Assembly (NCBI RefSeq): GCF_003234935.1
Contig: NZ_QKSB01000006.1
Span: 124,001 to 188,000 of the forward strand
Length of the DNA stretch: 64,000 nucleotides
Source of the DNA: Putridiphycobacter roseus
Lineage (GTDB): Bacteria; Bacteroidota; Bacteroidia; Flavobacteriales_D; Crocinitomicaceae
Direction: 5' to 3'
Part shown: one piece after another, positions 1-8,058 of the stretch
Position numbering within the stretch: the stretch's first letter is position 1
Layout of the letters: the number at the start of each line of letters is the position of its first letter
Program-made: the position numbers and the translations under genes
Notes under the pieces: generated by a model
The model's input: only the letters and a program-made list of their open reading frames with translations
Told to the model about the DNA's origin: nothing
Database searches by the model: none

Positions 1-2
1 GA

Positions 3-3000
3 TGGGGAAGTGTACCCATGAATGTAAATTCTAGCAATTATTTTATTAACAGTACTTTTAGTACTCCTTTTCCATACACAGCAGCTGGTGCACCTGATGT
101 TACAGGAATCTCTTCTACTGCTAGTATTTCAAACGCTACTTTTACAGGTGCCGGCAATCACCACTTACAAATTAAAGAATTTATAAATAATACCCTTTTA
201 GTCGACCTAATATTTAATGGTTATGTTGGAAATAAATTAAATTTTAATTTTCCAGCCACCAACTTAAGTGGATCAAATACCACCATCCGTCATGAACTCA
301 TTAACGATCAAGGTGCAGTAGCTGATCAGGTTGCTATACATTATGTTGAATTGACTTACCCAAGTCAACCCAACTTAAATAATACAAGTTATTATGAAAT
401 GGAAGCATTAAATGGAACTGGTTCAAAAGCTTATTATAATTTCACCAATTTTAATGCCTCCGCACCTATCGGATTGGCGTTTATTGGTAATACCATTCGA
501 AAGTTACCAGTTACCATTAGTGGTAGTCAATTTAAAGTAATTATTCCAAATTCCAGTCAAGGCAAACATAAATTTATACTCACTGATATTAGTGCTATAA
601 TGGCGGTACCTTCTATTTCTCCTATTAATGGAAATGGTACTTTTACCAATCCTTTTAATTTTAATTATGCAGCTGCCTACTTGATGGTTACACACCATAG
701 TTTAAATACAAGTGCCCAAACTTATTTAAACTATAGACAAAGTGCAGCTGGTGGGAATAAAAATGCCTTACTTTTTGATATAGATGAACTCAACTTACAA
801 TTTGGTGGTGGCGTACCTAAACATGTAATGGGCTTAAGAAGGTTTCAAGACTTTGCTTTTAACCAATCTCCCAACAATCCTCCCGGTCATATTTTTTTAA
901 TTGGAAAAGGTATTCGAGAAGCCACAGAAGGATCAGCTTCTGGCGGTGGCATGCGAACGACATCTACGGCCTATGCCCAGTGTTTAATTCCCAGCTTTGG
1001 TTTCCCTGCCAGTGACATGTTAATTTCAGCAGGTTTAAACGGTACTGCATTAGAACCCTTAATTCCTATTGGAAGATTGGCAGCTAGCAATAATGCAGAA
1101 GTAATTACCTACTTAAATAAAGTAAAGGAATTTGAACTCGCCCAAGATCCAAATGCAATCTATAATATACCCAGTAAATTGTGGCAAAAGGAAATATTGC
1201 ATTTTGGAGGAGGAACGACTGCATATGAGCAAACTTTATTCAAATCGTTTTTAAACTCCTATGAAAACACGCTTGAAAACAGCTATTTTGGGGGGAATGT
1301 TAATTCTTATTTCAAAACTGTTTCCGACCCAATCAGTCCCATTTTAACGAATGAGGTGACCAGTAAAATTACAGATGGTGTAAGTTTTATGACCTTTTTT
1401 GGACATGCTTCTGCAACTGGATTTGACCAAAATGTAGATGACCCTGAAAACTGGAACAATAAAGGAAAATATCCCTTCGTGATTGGCAATTCATGCCTAA
1501 CAGGTAACATTCATGAACCAATTGTTGAAAGTACATCCGAAACCTATGTTTTAATAGAGGACGAAGGCGCAATTGCGTTTATAGCCAATGTAAATCAAGG
1601 CTTCCCATATGGTTTAGATCAGTTTTCCAGCGAATTGTTTAAACAAATATCTACCCTAAACTATGGCGGAAGTATAGGGGAACAAATGAAAATAGTAGCA
1701 CATAATTTAAGTCCATATACTAACTCCTTTACCACAAAAACTACCTTAAGTCAAATGACATTGCATGGCGACCCAGCCTTAAAAACCAACACGCATGAAA
1801 ACCCTGAAATTGAAATTAATTCAGCAGGTGTTTTTATTACCCCAAGTGAAATTAATTTAACGGTTGACACCATTGCTGTAAACGTAGTTTTATACAATTT
1901 AGGTAAAGCCATAACAGACACTTTCACCTTAGAAGTCAAAAGAAAATTCCCGAATAGTGGTGGTGATTCTATTTACTTTCAAAATATATATGGACTGAAT
2001 TATATGGACACCATTCAAGTAAAAATGCCTTTTTATACGAATCTTGGGGTGGGTTTAAACAATTTTGAAATAAAGGTGGATATTCCAAATATCATTACCG
2101 AACAATATGATGAGGTGATGAACAACCAAGTGAATAAGCAAGTCATATTTGACATTGATGGCATTTATCCAGTATGGCCTTATAATTATGCCGTAGTACC
2201 AAACGATTCCATTGTATTAAAAGCATCTACCATCAATCCTTTTGCCGACTTGAATAATTACCGTTTTGAAATTGATACGACTGATTTATTTAATAGTCCA
2301 TTTTTAAAAAATCATCAAATAAGCTCCACAGGTGGCGTAATAGAAGTCTTTCCTAATGATTGGAATGCAAGCAATGGCGTAGTATCGCCTTTAACTTTAG
2401 TAGACAGTATGGTTTATTTTTGGAGAGTTAGTGTGAATGAACCAGGGAATTATAATTGGCAAGAATTTTCCTTTCAATACATCAAAGGTAAAAGTGGTTG
2501 GGGACAAGATCATTTTTTTCAATTTAAAAATAATGACTTTAATTCCCTACACTATAACCGAGGAAATAGAGACCTAACCTTTGATCCAACCTCAAAAACA
2601 GTTCATTGTCAAACCTATGGAAATGCATCTAACTCTACAGGGTACATATATACCTTATGGGAATTAGATGGATCTTTGGCAGATTATGCATTTTGTAATA
2701 CTAATCCAAAATTACAAGTGGCAGTCATCAACCCTAACACTTTAGAAGCATGGGGTACGCGAGATACTATGAATGGTGTCCTGATAAATCCCAATCATAA
2801 TTTCGGAAATTCAAATGATATTTATAGCTTTAATCATTGCCGCGATCGTGTTGAAAAATTCTTTACGTTTGAACAACATATTCAAACCCAATTGATGAGT
2901 TTTCAAGACATGATTGAAAACCAAGTCCCTGACGGATATTATGTACTTATTTACACGGCTATGCAACTTTCTTATGCAAATTGGGATACCTACAATCCCC

Positions 3001-4580
3001 AATTGTATAGTATGTTTCAAAATTTAGGATCAGACAGTATTGCGGTTGGAAAGTCGGATAAACCATACATTGCTTTTTTTAGAAAAGGAGATATTTCCAG
3101 TTTTAAAGAAGTATATGGGGTTAATGTTAATGATTATATTGAATTTGAAGATACTATTGTTGGTCAAGACTTTAGTGGTTTGGAAAAATCGACAAGAATA
3201 GGTCCTGCAAAAAATTGGGAAGTCTTATATTGGCAACAACATAGCATTGATAATGTTAACCAAGACCAAACCAGGTTGAAATTGTATGGCTTGACAGCAA
3301 ATGGAAACTCAGCCCTTATATTAGATACCATATTCACAGAAAATGATTCCATTTTGCAATTGAGTAACATTAACAACATTAATAGTTTCACTTATCTTCA
3401 GCTTGAAATGAATACTGTCGATTCAACCAACAACACCCCAACCCAACTAGACAGCTGGCATGTATTATATCAACCATTGCCTGAAGCCGCAATCACATCA
3501 ACCAATGGCTATTACATTTCGACAGACACCTTGAATGAAGGAGAAAAAATTGCCATTAGTTTTGATATAAAAAACATATCTGATCAACCCATGGATTCTT
3601 TATTGATTAATTATTGGGTTGAAAATAATAAGCATCAGATTATTCCTATTAGTTACCCAAGACAAGATTCATTGCGGGTAAATCAAACGATAAGAGACAC
3701 CATATTTATTCCTAGTTTTGGATTGACTGAAGTCAACAGCTTATGGGTAGAAGTAAATCCATATACCACTCCAGACAAAACCGACCAACCTGAAATGTAC
3801 CATTTTAATAACATTGGTCAATTACCAATTTATGTAAATTCTGATAATATTAACCCCATTCTAGAAGTGACTTTCGATAATCAATTTATCTTAAATGGTG
3901 ATTTAGTCAGTCCAAATAGTCAGGTTATTATGACCTTAAAAGATGAAAACCCATTGCTATTACTCGACAATGAAGCAGACACGGCTTTGTTTGGTATATT
4001 TTTAACCGACCCTGAAGGGAATCAAAAAAGAGTTAATTTTAGAAATAGCGCCGGAGAACAAACCTTGGATTGGGTACCTGCTAATGCGTCGAACAAGAAG
4101 TTTAAAATCATTTATGATGGAGATTTTGAAATGGATGGAACTTATCGCATATTGGTGCAAGGTGCAGATAAATCAGGTAATTTGTCGGGGGATTATAATT
4201 ATGACATTGAATTTGAAGTGGACCATCAATCGAGCATTACCAACTTAATGAATTATCCTAACCCCTTCTCTACTCGAACTCAATTTGTATTTACCCTAAC
4301 AGGTGCTATCATTCCGGATGAGATGACCATTCAAATTTTAAATATTACGGGTACCGTAGTCCGTACAATTACCATTGATGAATTGGGACCAATTCACATT
4401 GGAAGAAACATTACCCAATACGCTTGGGATGGTAAAGATGATTTTGGTGATCAGTTGGCAAATGGAGTTTATTTATACCGTGTGATTTCTAATATTCAAG
4501 AAGAAAGTATTGACCTAAGAGAAAGTGGTGCGGATCAATATTTCACAAAAGGCTTTGGGAAAATGTACTTGTTGCGATAA
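3..4580 (+). CDS. C25-family (gingipain/PorU-like) cysteine peptidase with T9SS sorting domain, 5' truncated
   Basis: The reading frame is open from the window edge, so the N-terminus is missing; the first ATG at 18 need not be the start. At least 1520 residues are present. Counting from that ATG, the peptidase C25 region covers about residues 215-600. It has the expected catalytic pair: His463 in FGHAS and Cys493 in GNSCLTG. Beta-rich, CARDB/Ig-like segments follow. The C-terminus (about 1405-1520) is a type A T9SS sorting domain, with NYPNPF near its start and YAWDGKD/GVYLYRV later. The protein should be exported across the outer membrane and surface-attached or released. PorU, the T9SS sortase, is also a C25 peptidase but is shorter and lacks a sorting domain. 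The long form seen here resembles proteins annotated as PorU2-like; that name is my inference. Confidence 0.85.
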   Translation, partial: WGSVPMNVNSSNYFINSTFSTPFPYTAAGAPDVTGISSTASISNATFTGAGNHHLQIKEFINNTLLVDLIFNGYVGNKLNFNFPATNLSGSNTTIRHELINDQGAVADQVAIHYVELTYPSQPNLNNTSYYEMEALNGTGSKAYYNFTNFNASAPIGLAFIGNTIRKLPVTISGSQFKVIIPNSSQGKHKFILTDISAIMAVPSISPINGNGTFTNPFNFNYAAAYLMVTHHSLNTSAQTYLNYRQSAAGGNKNALLFDIDELNLQFGGGVPKHVMGLRRFQDFAFNQSPNNPPGHIFLIGKGIREATEGSASGGGMRTTSTAYAQCLIPSFGFPASDMLISAGLNGTALEPLIPIGRLAASNNAEVITYLNKVKEFELAQDPNAIYNIPSKLWQKEILHFGGGTTAYEQTLFKSFLNSYENTLENSYFGGNVNSYFKTVSDPISPILTNEVTSKITDGVSFMTFFGHASATGFDQNVDDPENWNNKGKYPFVIGNSCLTGNIHEPIVESTSETYVLIEDEGAIAFIANVNQGFPYGLDQFSSELFKQISTLNYGGSIGEQMKIVAHNLSPYTNSFTTKTTLSQMTLHGDPALKTNTHENPEIEINSAGVFITPSEINLTVDTIAVNVVLYNLGKAITDTFTLEVKRKFPNSGGDSIYFQNIYGLNYMDTIQVKMPFYTNLGVGLNNFEIKVDIPNIITEQYDEVMNNQVNKQVIFDIDGIYPVWPYNYAVVPNDSIVLKASTINPFADLNNYRFEIDTTDLFNSPFLKNHQISSTGGVIEVFPNDWNASNGVVSPLTLVDSMVYFWRVSVNEPGNYNWQEFSFQYIKGKSGWGQDHFFQFKNNDFNSLHYNRGNRDLTFDPTSKTVHCQTYGNASNSTGYIYTLWELDGSLADYAFCNTNPKLQVAVINPNTLEAWGTRDTMNGVLINPNHNFGNSNDIYSFNHCRDRVEKFFTFEQHIQTQLMSFQDMIENQVPDGYYVLIYTAMQLSYANWDTYNPQLYSMFQNLGSDSIAVGKSDKPYIAFFRKGDISSFKEVYGVNVNDYIEFEDTIVGQDFSGLEKSTRIGPAKNWEVLYWQQHSIDNVNQDQTRLKLYGLTANGNSALILDTIFTENDSILQLSNINNINSFTYLQLEMNTVDSTNNTPTQLDSWHVLYQPLPEAAITSTNGYYISTDTLNEGEKIAISFDIKNISDQPMDSLLINYWVENNKHQIIPISYPRQDSLRVNQTIRDTIFIPSFGLTEVNSLWVEVNPYTTPDKTDQPEMYHFNNIGQLPIYVNSDNINPILEVTFDNQFILNGDLVSPNSQVIMTLKDENPLLLLDNEADTALFGIFLTDPEGNQKRVNFRNSAGEQTLDWVPANASNKKFKIIYDGDFEMDGTYRILVQGADKSGNLSGDYNYDIEFEVDHQSSITNLMNYPNPFSTRTQFVFTLTGAIIPDEMTIQILNITGTVVRTITIDELGPIHIGRNITQYAWDGKDDFGDQLANGVYLYRVISNIQEESIDLRESGADQYFTKGFGKMYLLR

Positions 4581-4701
4581 GTATTTTTTCTTCATCCGTT
4601 TTTTGATAATCGTTTTTCAATAACTGGAGTGATTTCCTTAAAAAACTTTAAAAGCCGTAAGGTATTTAACCATAAAACGACCATTCAATAAACAACAAAT
4701 C

Positions 4702-5367
4702 ATGTTAAAAAATATATTTTTCACCAGTATCACATGCCTTGCTTTCTTCACCATCACTATAGCGTGTACAAACCAAACAAAGGAATACAAGGAATTTGAA
4801 CCTAAAATCAGCAATGCAGTTTTAGATACCAGCAACTTGAAAAAAGCACATTTTGCAAGTGGTTGTTTTTGGTGTGTAGAAGCAGTTTATGAAAGTGTAA
4901 AAGGAGTACAAGAAGTATATTCAGGTTATGCTGGGGGACATACAAAAAATCCAACTTACGAAGCTTCCAATACCGGTAAAACTGGTCATGCTGAAGCGGT
5001 AGAAGTATGGTACGACCCCAAGGTAATTTCATTCGAGCAATTGGTGGATGTATACTACGGCAGTCAAAACATTGAACAAGTGAATGGACAAGGACCTGAT
5101 AGCGGCAGTCAATATAGAAGTATTATTTTTTATCAAAATGAAGCAGAAAAAGCAATCATTGAAGCCAAAATAAAAGCCTTGGAATCGAAGGGATTAAAAG
5201 TGGCGAGTGAAGTAATGCCATTTACCAAATTTTGGATGGGGGAAGCTTATCATCAAAACTATGAACGATTGCACCCGAACCAAGGTTATATTCAAGGGGT
5301 TTCTGTTCCGAGACTGAAAGCATTTCAAGCAAAATACCCTGAATTACTGAAGGAAAACAAACACTGA
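4702..5367 (+). CDS. msrA: Peptide-methionine (S)-S-oxide reductase, lipoprotein form
   Basis: The protein has 221 residues and reduces methionine-S-sulfoxide in oxidised proteins. The family motif GCFWC is present, with the catalytic Cys at residue 55, followed by SGYAGGHTKNPTYE and a C-terminal GYIQ segment. The N-terminus is a lipoprotein signal ending in TIAC (Cys22), so the enzyme is probably anchored in the envelope and repairs periplasmic proteins rather than cytosolic ones. A methyltransferase gene starts 13 bases downstream and may be co-transcribed. No consensus -7 element was seen directly upstream. Confidence 0.95.
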   Translation: MLKNIFFTSITCLAFFTITIACTNQTKEYKEFEPKISNAVLDTSNLKKAHFASGCFWCVEAVYESVKGVQEVYSGYAGGHTKNPTYEASNTGKTGHAEAVEVWYDPKVISFEQLVDVYYGSQNIEQVNGQGPDSGSQYRSIIFYQNEAEKAIIEAKIKALESKGLKVASEVMPFTKFWMGEAYHQNYERLHPNQGYIQGVSVPRLKAFQAKYPELLKENKH

Positions 5368-5380
5368 ACACACTAAAATC

Positions 5381-5992
5381 ATGATGGATAATAAATCGCA
5401 TTGGGAACAAGTTTATGCTGTAAAAACACCTGAAGAGGTCAGCTGGACGGAAGCCATTCCTGAAAAATCTTTAGCTTTAATTGCTGCTTGCAAGCTAGCA
5501 AAGGAAGCATCAATTATTGATATTGGTGGCGGTGATAGCTTATTGGTCGATCATTTAATAACACTTGGATACACCAATATTACTGTACTCGACATTTCAG
5601 CCAATGCAATAGCAAGGGCACAAAAAAGATTGGGTGAAAAAGCAGATTCAATTACTTGGATTGTTAGTGATATCAATACTTTTAAACCAACAGAAAAATA
5701 CGATTGTTGGCACGACCGTGCCGCCTTTCACTTTTTAACCGACCCTACCGCAATTAATCATTATGTTGCATTAGTAAGTCAATACGTCAGTCAGTATTTG
5801 ATACTGGGAACTTTTTCAAAAGATGGTCCAAAAAAATGCAGTGGGCTAGACATTCAACAGTATGATGAGGCAAGTATGACAACTGTATTTGAAGACGGTT
5901 TTAATGCTATAGGTTTTGAGCATCACATTCACCATACCCCATTTGACACGACTCAAAACTTTATATTTGGGACTTTTAAATTAAAGTCGTGA
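5381..5992 (+). CDS. Class I SAM-dependent methyltransferase
   Basis: The protein has 203 residues with a Rossmann-type methyltransferase fold. Motif I is DIGGGDS at about residues 48-54, followed by the acidic end of strand 2 (VLDIS) and a motif II/III region around WHDRAAFHF. The substrate cannot be told from sequence; small proteins of this type are often annotated only as methyltransferase-domain proteins. The gene follows msrA closely and its last 12 bases overlap the 3' end of the convergent WYL regulator gene. Two adjacent ATG codons begin the frame, and either could be the start. Confidence 0.85.
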   Translation: MMDNKSHWEQVYAVKTPEEVSWTEAIPEKSLALIAACKLAKEASIIDIGGGDSLLVDHLITLGYTNITVLDISANAIARAQKRLGEKADSITWIVSDINTFKPTEKYDCWHDRAAFHFLTDPTAINHYVALVSQYVSQYLILGTFSKDGPKKCSGLDIQQYDEASMTTVFEDGFNAIGFEHHIHHTPFDTTQNFIFGTFKLKS

Positions 5993-6943
5993 CAAGCTTT
6001 CGGTTAAAAGCGACTTTATCCGTTCTTTAAATTCAGCAGGCTTGACAATGCTTGCATAATCGCTAAACATCAAATACCAACGAGAAAATCCGTTTTCAAT
6101 AAAACGCGTTTTAAAAGTCATTTCTACCACATCCCCTAGGTCTTTTTCACTGATAAAGCCATATTGTTTTCGAGCGCCCTTTATAAATCGAGTTACAGAT
6201 TTATCGACTAAAATTACTACCTCCGTCAAGGATTCGATTTTAGGTTCAAAAGCTGTCCTCAATTCACTTAATGGAGGATGAAGCTGTTCAAAACCAATAT
6301 TAGAACCTATTATCGAAAGCATTCTATCCGTTCTAAATTGACGGTAATCACTTCTAATGTGACAATATGCATACACATACCAAAAATCATTTTCATTAAA
6401 CAGACCCACGGGCTCTATACTTCTATTGGTCGGACTTTCGCTATTCAACGCTTGGTAATCAATTCTGACTTGCGTATTTTTAGCAATACTTTCGAACAAA
6501 ATAGACATGGCATCCGGTAAGTTTTCATTGAATACATTTTCTTTTGGGTCAATGTGAATGTGTTTTTCTAAAGCATCAATCCAAGCTTTTTCTTTACCTT
6601 TTAAAACAGATTTAATCTTAAACATGGCCGACTGATGGTGTGCACCCAATGACTTATCGGTAAACTTTTCCATCAATTTTTCAGCAGCCACAAAGCTACC
6701 CGCCTCTTCTTTTGTAAACATGATAGGCGGCAATCGATAACCTTCTACAATAGAATAGCCAATACCAGCTTCACTGTTAATTGGAACACCCGAAGCTTCC
6801 AAGGTGCGAATGTCTCTATATATGGTTCTTAAACTGACATCAAAACGATCGGCAAGGTCTTTAGCGCGTATAATTTGCTTGGATTGCAATTGAATTAAAA
6901 TGGCGATTATTCTATCAAATCGGCTAATGTTATCTAAACTCAT
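5981..6943 (-). CDS. WYL-domain (YafY-type) helix-turn-helix transcriptional regulator
   Basis: The protein has 320 residues from the chosen start. The N-terminal helix-turn-helix covers about residues 5-60 (ISRFDRIIAILIQLQ, then RAKDLADRFDVSLRTIYRDI). The C-terminal WYL domain covers about 140-230 and is followed by a WCX-like extension. WYL domains sense ligands, often nucleotides or nucleic acid, and control DNA-binding activity. The frame stays open to 7027, but a -7 element and a 19-bp palindrome lie at 6954-6972, so the ATG at 6943 is the better start. The gene is divergent from a DinB-fold gene, its likely target, and the palindromes suggest autoregulation. Confidence 0.9.
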   Translation of the reverse strand: MSLDNISRFDRIIAILIQLQSKQIIRAKDLADRFDVSLRTIYRDIRTLEASGVPINSEAGIGYSIVEGYRLPPIMFTKEEAGSFVAAEKLMEKFTDKSLGAHHQSAMFKIKSVLKGKEKAWIDALEKHIHIDPKENVFNENLPDAMSILFESIAKNTQVRIDYQALNSESPTNRSIEPVGLFNENDFWYVYAYCHIRSDYRQFRTDRMLSIIGSNIGFEQLHPPLSELRTAFEPKIESLTEVVILVDKSVTRFIKGARKQYGFISEKDLGDVVEMTFKTRFIENGFSRWYLMFSDYASIVKPAEFKERIKSLLTESLSRL

Positions 6944-6953
6944 AATGGATACA

Positions 6954-6972
6954 CCTATATTCCAAATATAGG
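6954..6972 (-). promoter_or_regulatory. Promoter and palindromic operator of the WYL regulator gene
   Basis: A perfect inverted repeat, CCTATATT-CCA-AATATAGG, spans this stretch. The minus-strand -7 element TATATTTG (6963-6970) lies inside it, and the predicted transcription start, near 6957, also falls in the palindrome. A repressor bound here would block its own gene. The operator role is inferred from symmetry and position. Confidence 0.55.
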
Positions 6973-7096
6973 ATTTCAATTTAATAATAAAAACTTTCAA
7001 AACCTTCATCTCCCCACTTTTTGTCACTCCTCAAATTACATTTTACCTTAAAATTCATAGGCAACATGAATATTTGACAAAGTAAAAACACAGCAG

Positions 7097-7112
7097 TGAC
7101 AGGTGTATGTCA
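7097..7112. promoter_or_regulatory. Inverted repeat TGACA-N6-TGTCA, copy 1
   Basis: This is one of two 16-bp inverted repeats with identical half-sites in the WYL/dinB intergenic region (the other is at 7198-7213). Single half-sites TGTCA (7022-7026) and TGACA (7075-7079) also occur here. It is probably a binding site for a dimeric regulator; which regulator is inferred only from proximity. Confidence 0.45.
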
Positions 7113-7197
7113 ACAAGTAAAACGGCCCACAAAATTAAAACTCAAAACCTTGTATATCTAGATTTTAAATTTAAAATAAATTAATATTTTTCACTAC

Positions 7198-7213
7198 TGA
7201 CAAACTGTTGTCA
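7198..7213. promoter_or_regulatory. Inverted repeat TGACA-N6-TGTCA, copy 2, over the dinB promoter
   Basis: A perfect 6+4+6 inverted repeat (TGACAA-ACTG-TTGTCA). It lies 11 bases upstream of the dinB -7 element, covering roughly -40 to -25 relative to the predicted start of transcription. A protein bound here would overlap the -33 contact region. Copy 1 lies 101 bases upstream. Confidence 0.5.
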
Positions 7214-7224
7214 CTACCCTCTTC

Positions 7225-7232
7225 TACTTTTG
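7225..7232 (+). promoter_or_regulatory. -7 promoter element (TACTTTTG) of the DinB-fold gene
   Basis: It matches the Bacteroidota -7 consensus TAnnTTTG. Predicted transcription starts near 7238, leaving a leader of about 25 nt before the ATG at 7263. Confidence 0.55.
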
Positions 7233-7262
7233 TTTCAATCAAAAATCAAAAAAACATTTATT

Positions 7263-7751
7263 ATGAGTACAGATTTAAAAGTAGCAGAGGTTGTCATCAG
7301 TCCAGCACAATTATTAGCGCATTGGCAAGGACACAGAAATGTAACGAGAAGAGTAATTGAAGCGTTTCCAGAAAAAGAATTATTTAATTTTTCAATTGGA
7401 GGCATGCGTACTTTTGCCGAATTAACCATGGAATTGATTGGTATTGCTGGTCCGGGATTAAATGAAATTGTAACTGGCGAAAAAGCAGAACTGGTTGAAA
7501 AATTCAATCCTGAAAATAAAAAAGCGAACCTTTTGGCAATGTGGGATCAAACAACGAAAACCATTAATGAATTATGGCCGAAATTAACGCCAGCCCGTTT
7601 TCAAGAATCGATTATTGCATTTGGAATGTATGAAGGCACAGTGCAATCTACTTTATTCTATTTTATCGACAATGAAATTCATCACAGAGGACAAGGCTAT
7701 GTATATTTAAGAAGTTTAGGAATAGCACCACCATTCTTTTACGAGAGATAA
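7263..7751 (+). CDS. DinB-family four-helix-bundle protein
   Basis: The protein has 162 residues. DinB/YfiT-like proteins are four-helix bundles that usually bind a metal through three histidines and are often thiol transferases or stress-induced enzymes; the substrate here is unknown. The candidate histidines lie in LLAHWQGH near the N-terminus and in FIDNEIHHRGQGYVYLRSLG near the C-terminus, the typical DinB signature. An in-frame ATG at 7230 sits inside the predicted -7 element, so 7263 is preferred. The divergent WYL regulator and the palindromes between them suggest control by that regulator. A small conserved gene starts one base after the stop codon. Confidence 0.85.
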   Translation: MSTDLKVAEVVISPAQLLAHWQGHRNVTRRVIEAFPEKELFNFSIGGMRTFAELTMELIGIAGPGLNEIVTGEKAELVEKFNPENKKANLLAMWDQTTKTINELWPKLTPARFQESIIAFGMYEGTVQSTLFYFIDNEIHHRGQGYVYLRSLGIAPPFFYER

Positions 7752-7752
7752 A

Positions 7753-7968
7753 ATGGAAATATTTGTATTTAAAACAAGCGTAAGAACGGTAAATGAAGTT
7801 CAGTTTTTAACGCCCAAATTAAATGGCGCATTGACTCAAAAATGCGAGTGGAATTTTGACTTGGAGGATTGCGACGGCATCCTTCGGGTTGAAAGCCCTT
7901 TTATGTGTTCTTTAACGGTACAAAAAATTGTAACCGCAAATGGTTTTATTTGTCAAGAATTATATTGA
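7753..7968 (+). CDS. Small conserved protein, HMA/ferredoxin-like fold suspected
   Basis: The protein has 71 residues and begins immediately after the dinB stop codon, so the two are almost certainly co-transcribed. It starts MEIFVFKTSVRT and contains NFDLEDCDGILRVES and ITVQ-like strand/helix segments, a beta-alpha-beta-beta-alpha-beta pattern like HMA-type small proteins but without a CxxC metal motif. Similar small proteins starting MEVLVFKT are common in Flavobacteriia, and their function is unknown. It is likely real because of its position, codon use and protein-like composition. Confidence 0.7.
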   Translation: MEIFVFKTSVRTVNEVQFLTPKLNGALTQKCEWNFDLEDCDGILRVESPFMCSLTVQKIVTANGFICQELY

Positions 7969-8058
7969 CAAAAAAGTTAAACAACTATATTTTAGCAACT
8001 TTCTTTTTTGTAATTGGGAATAATTTCATATCTTCTTCATCTATAAATCCCTTGGAAG

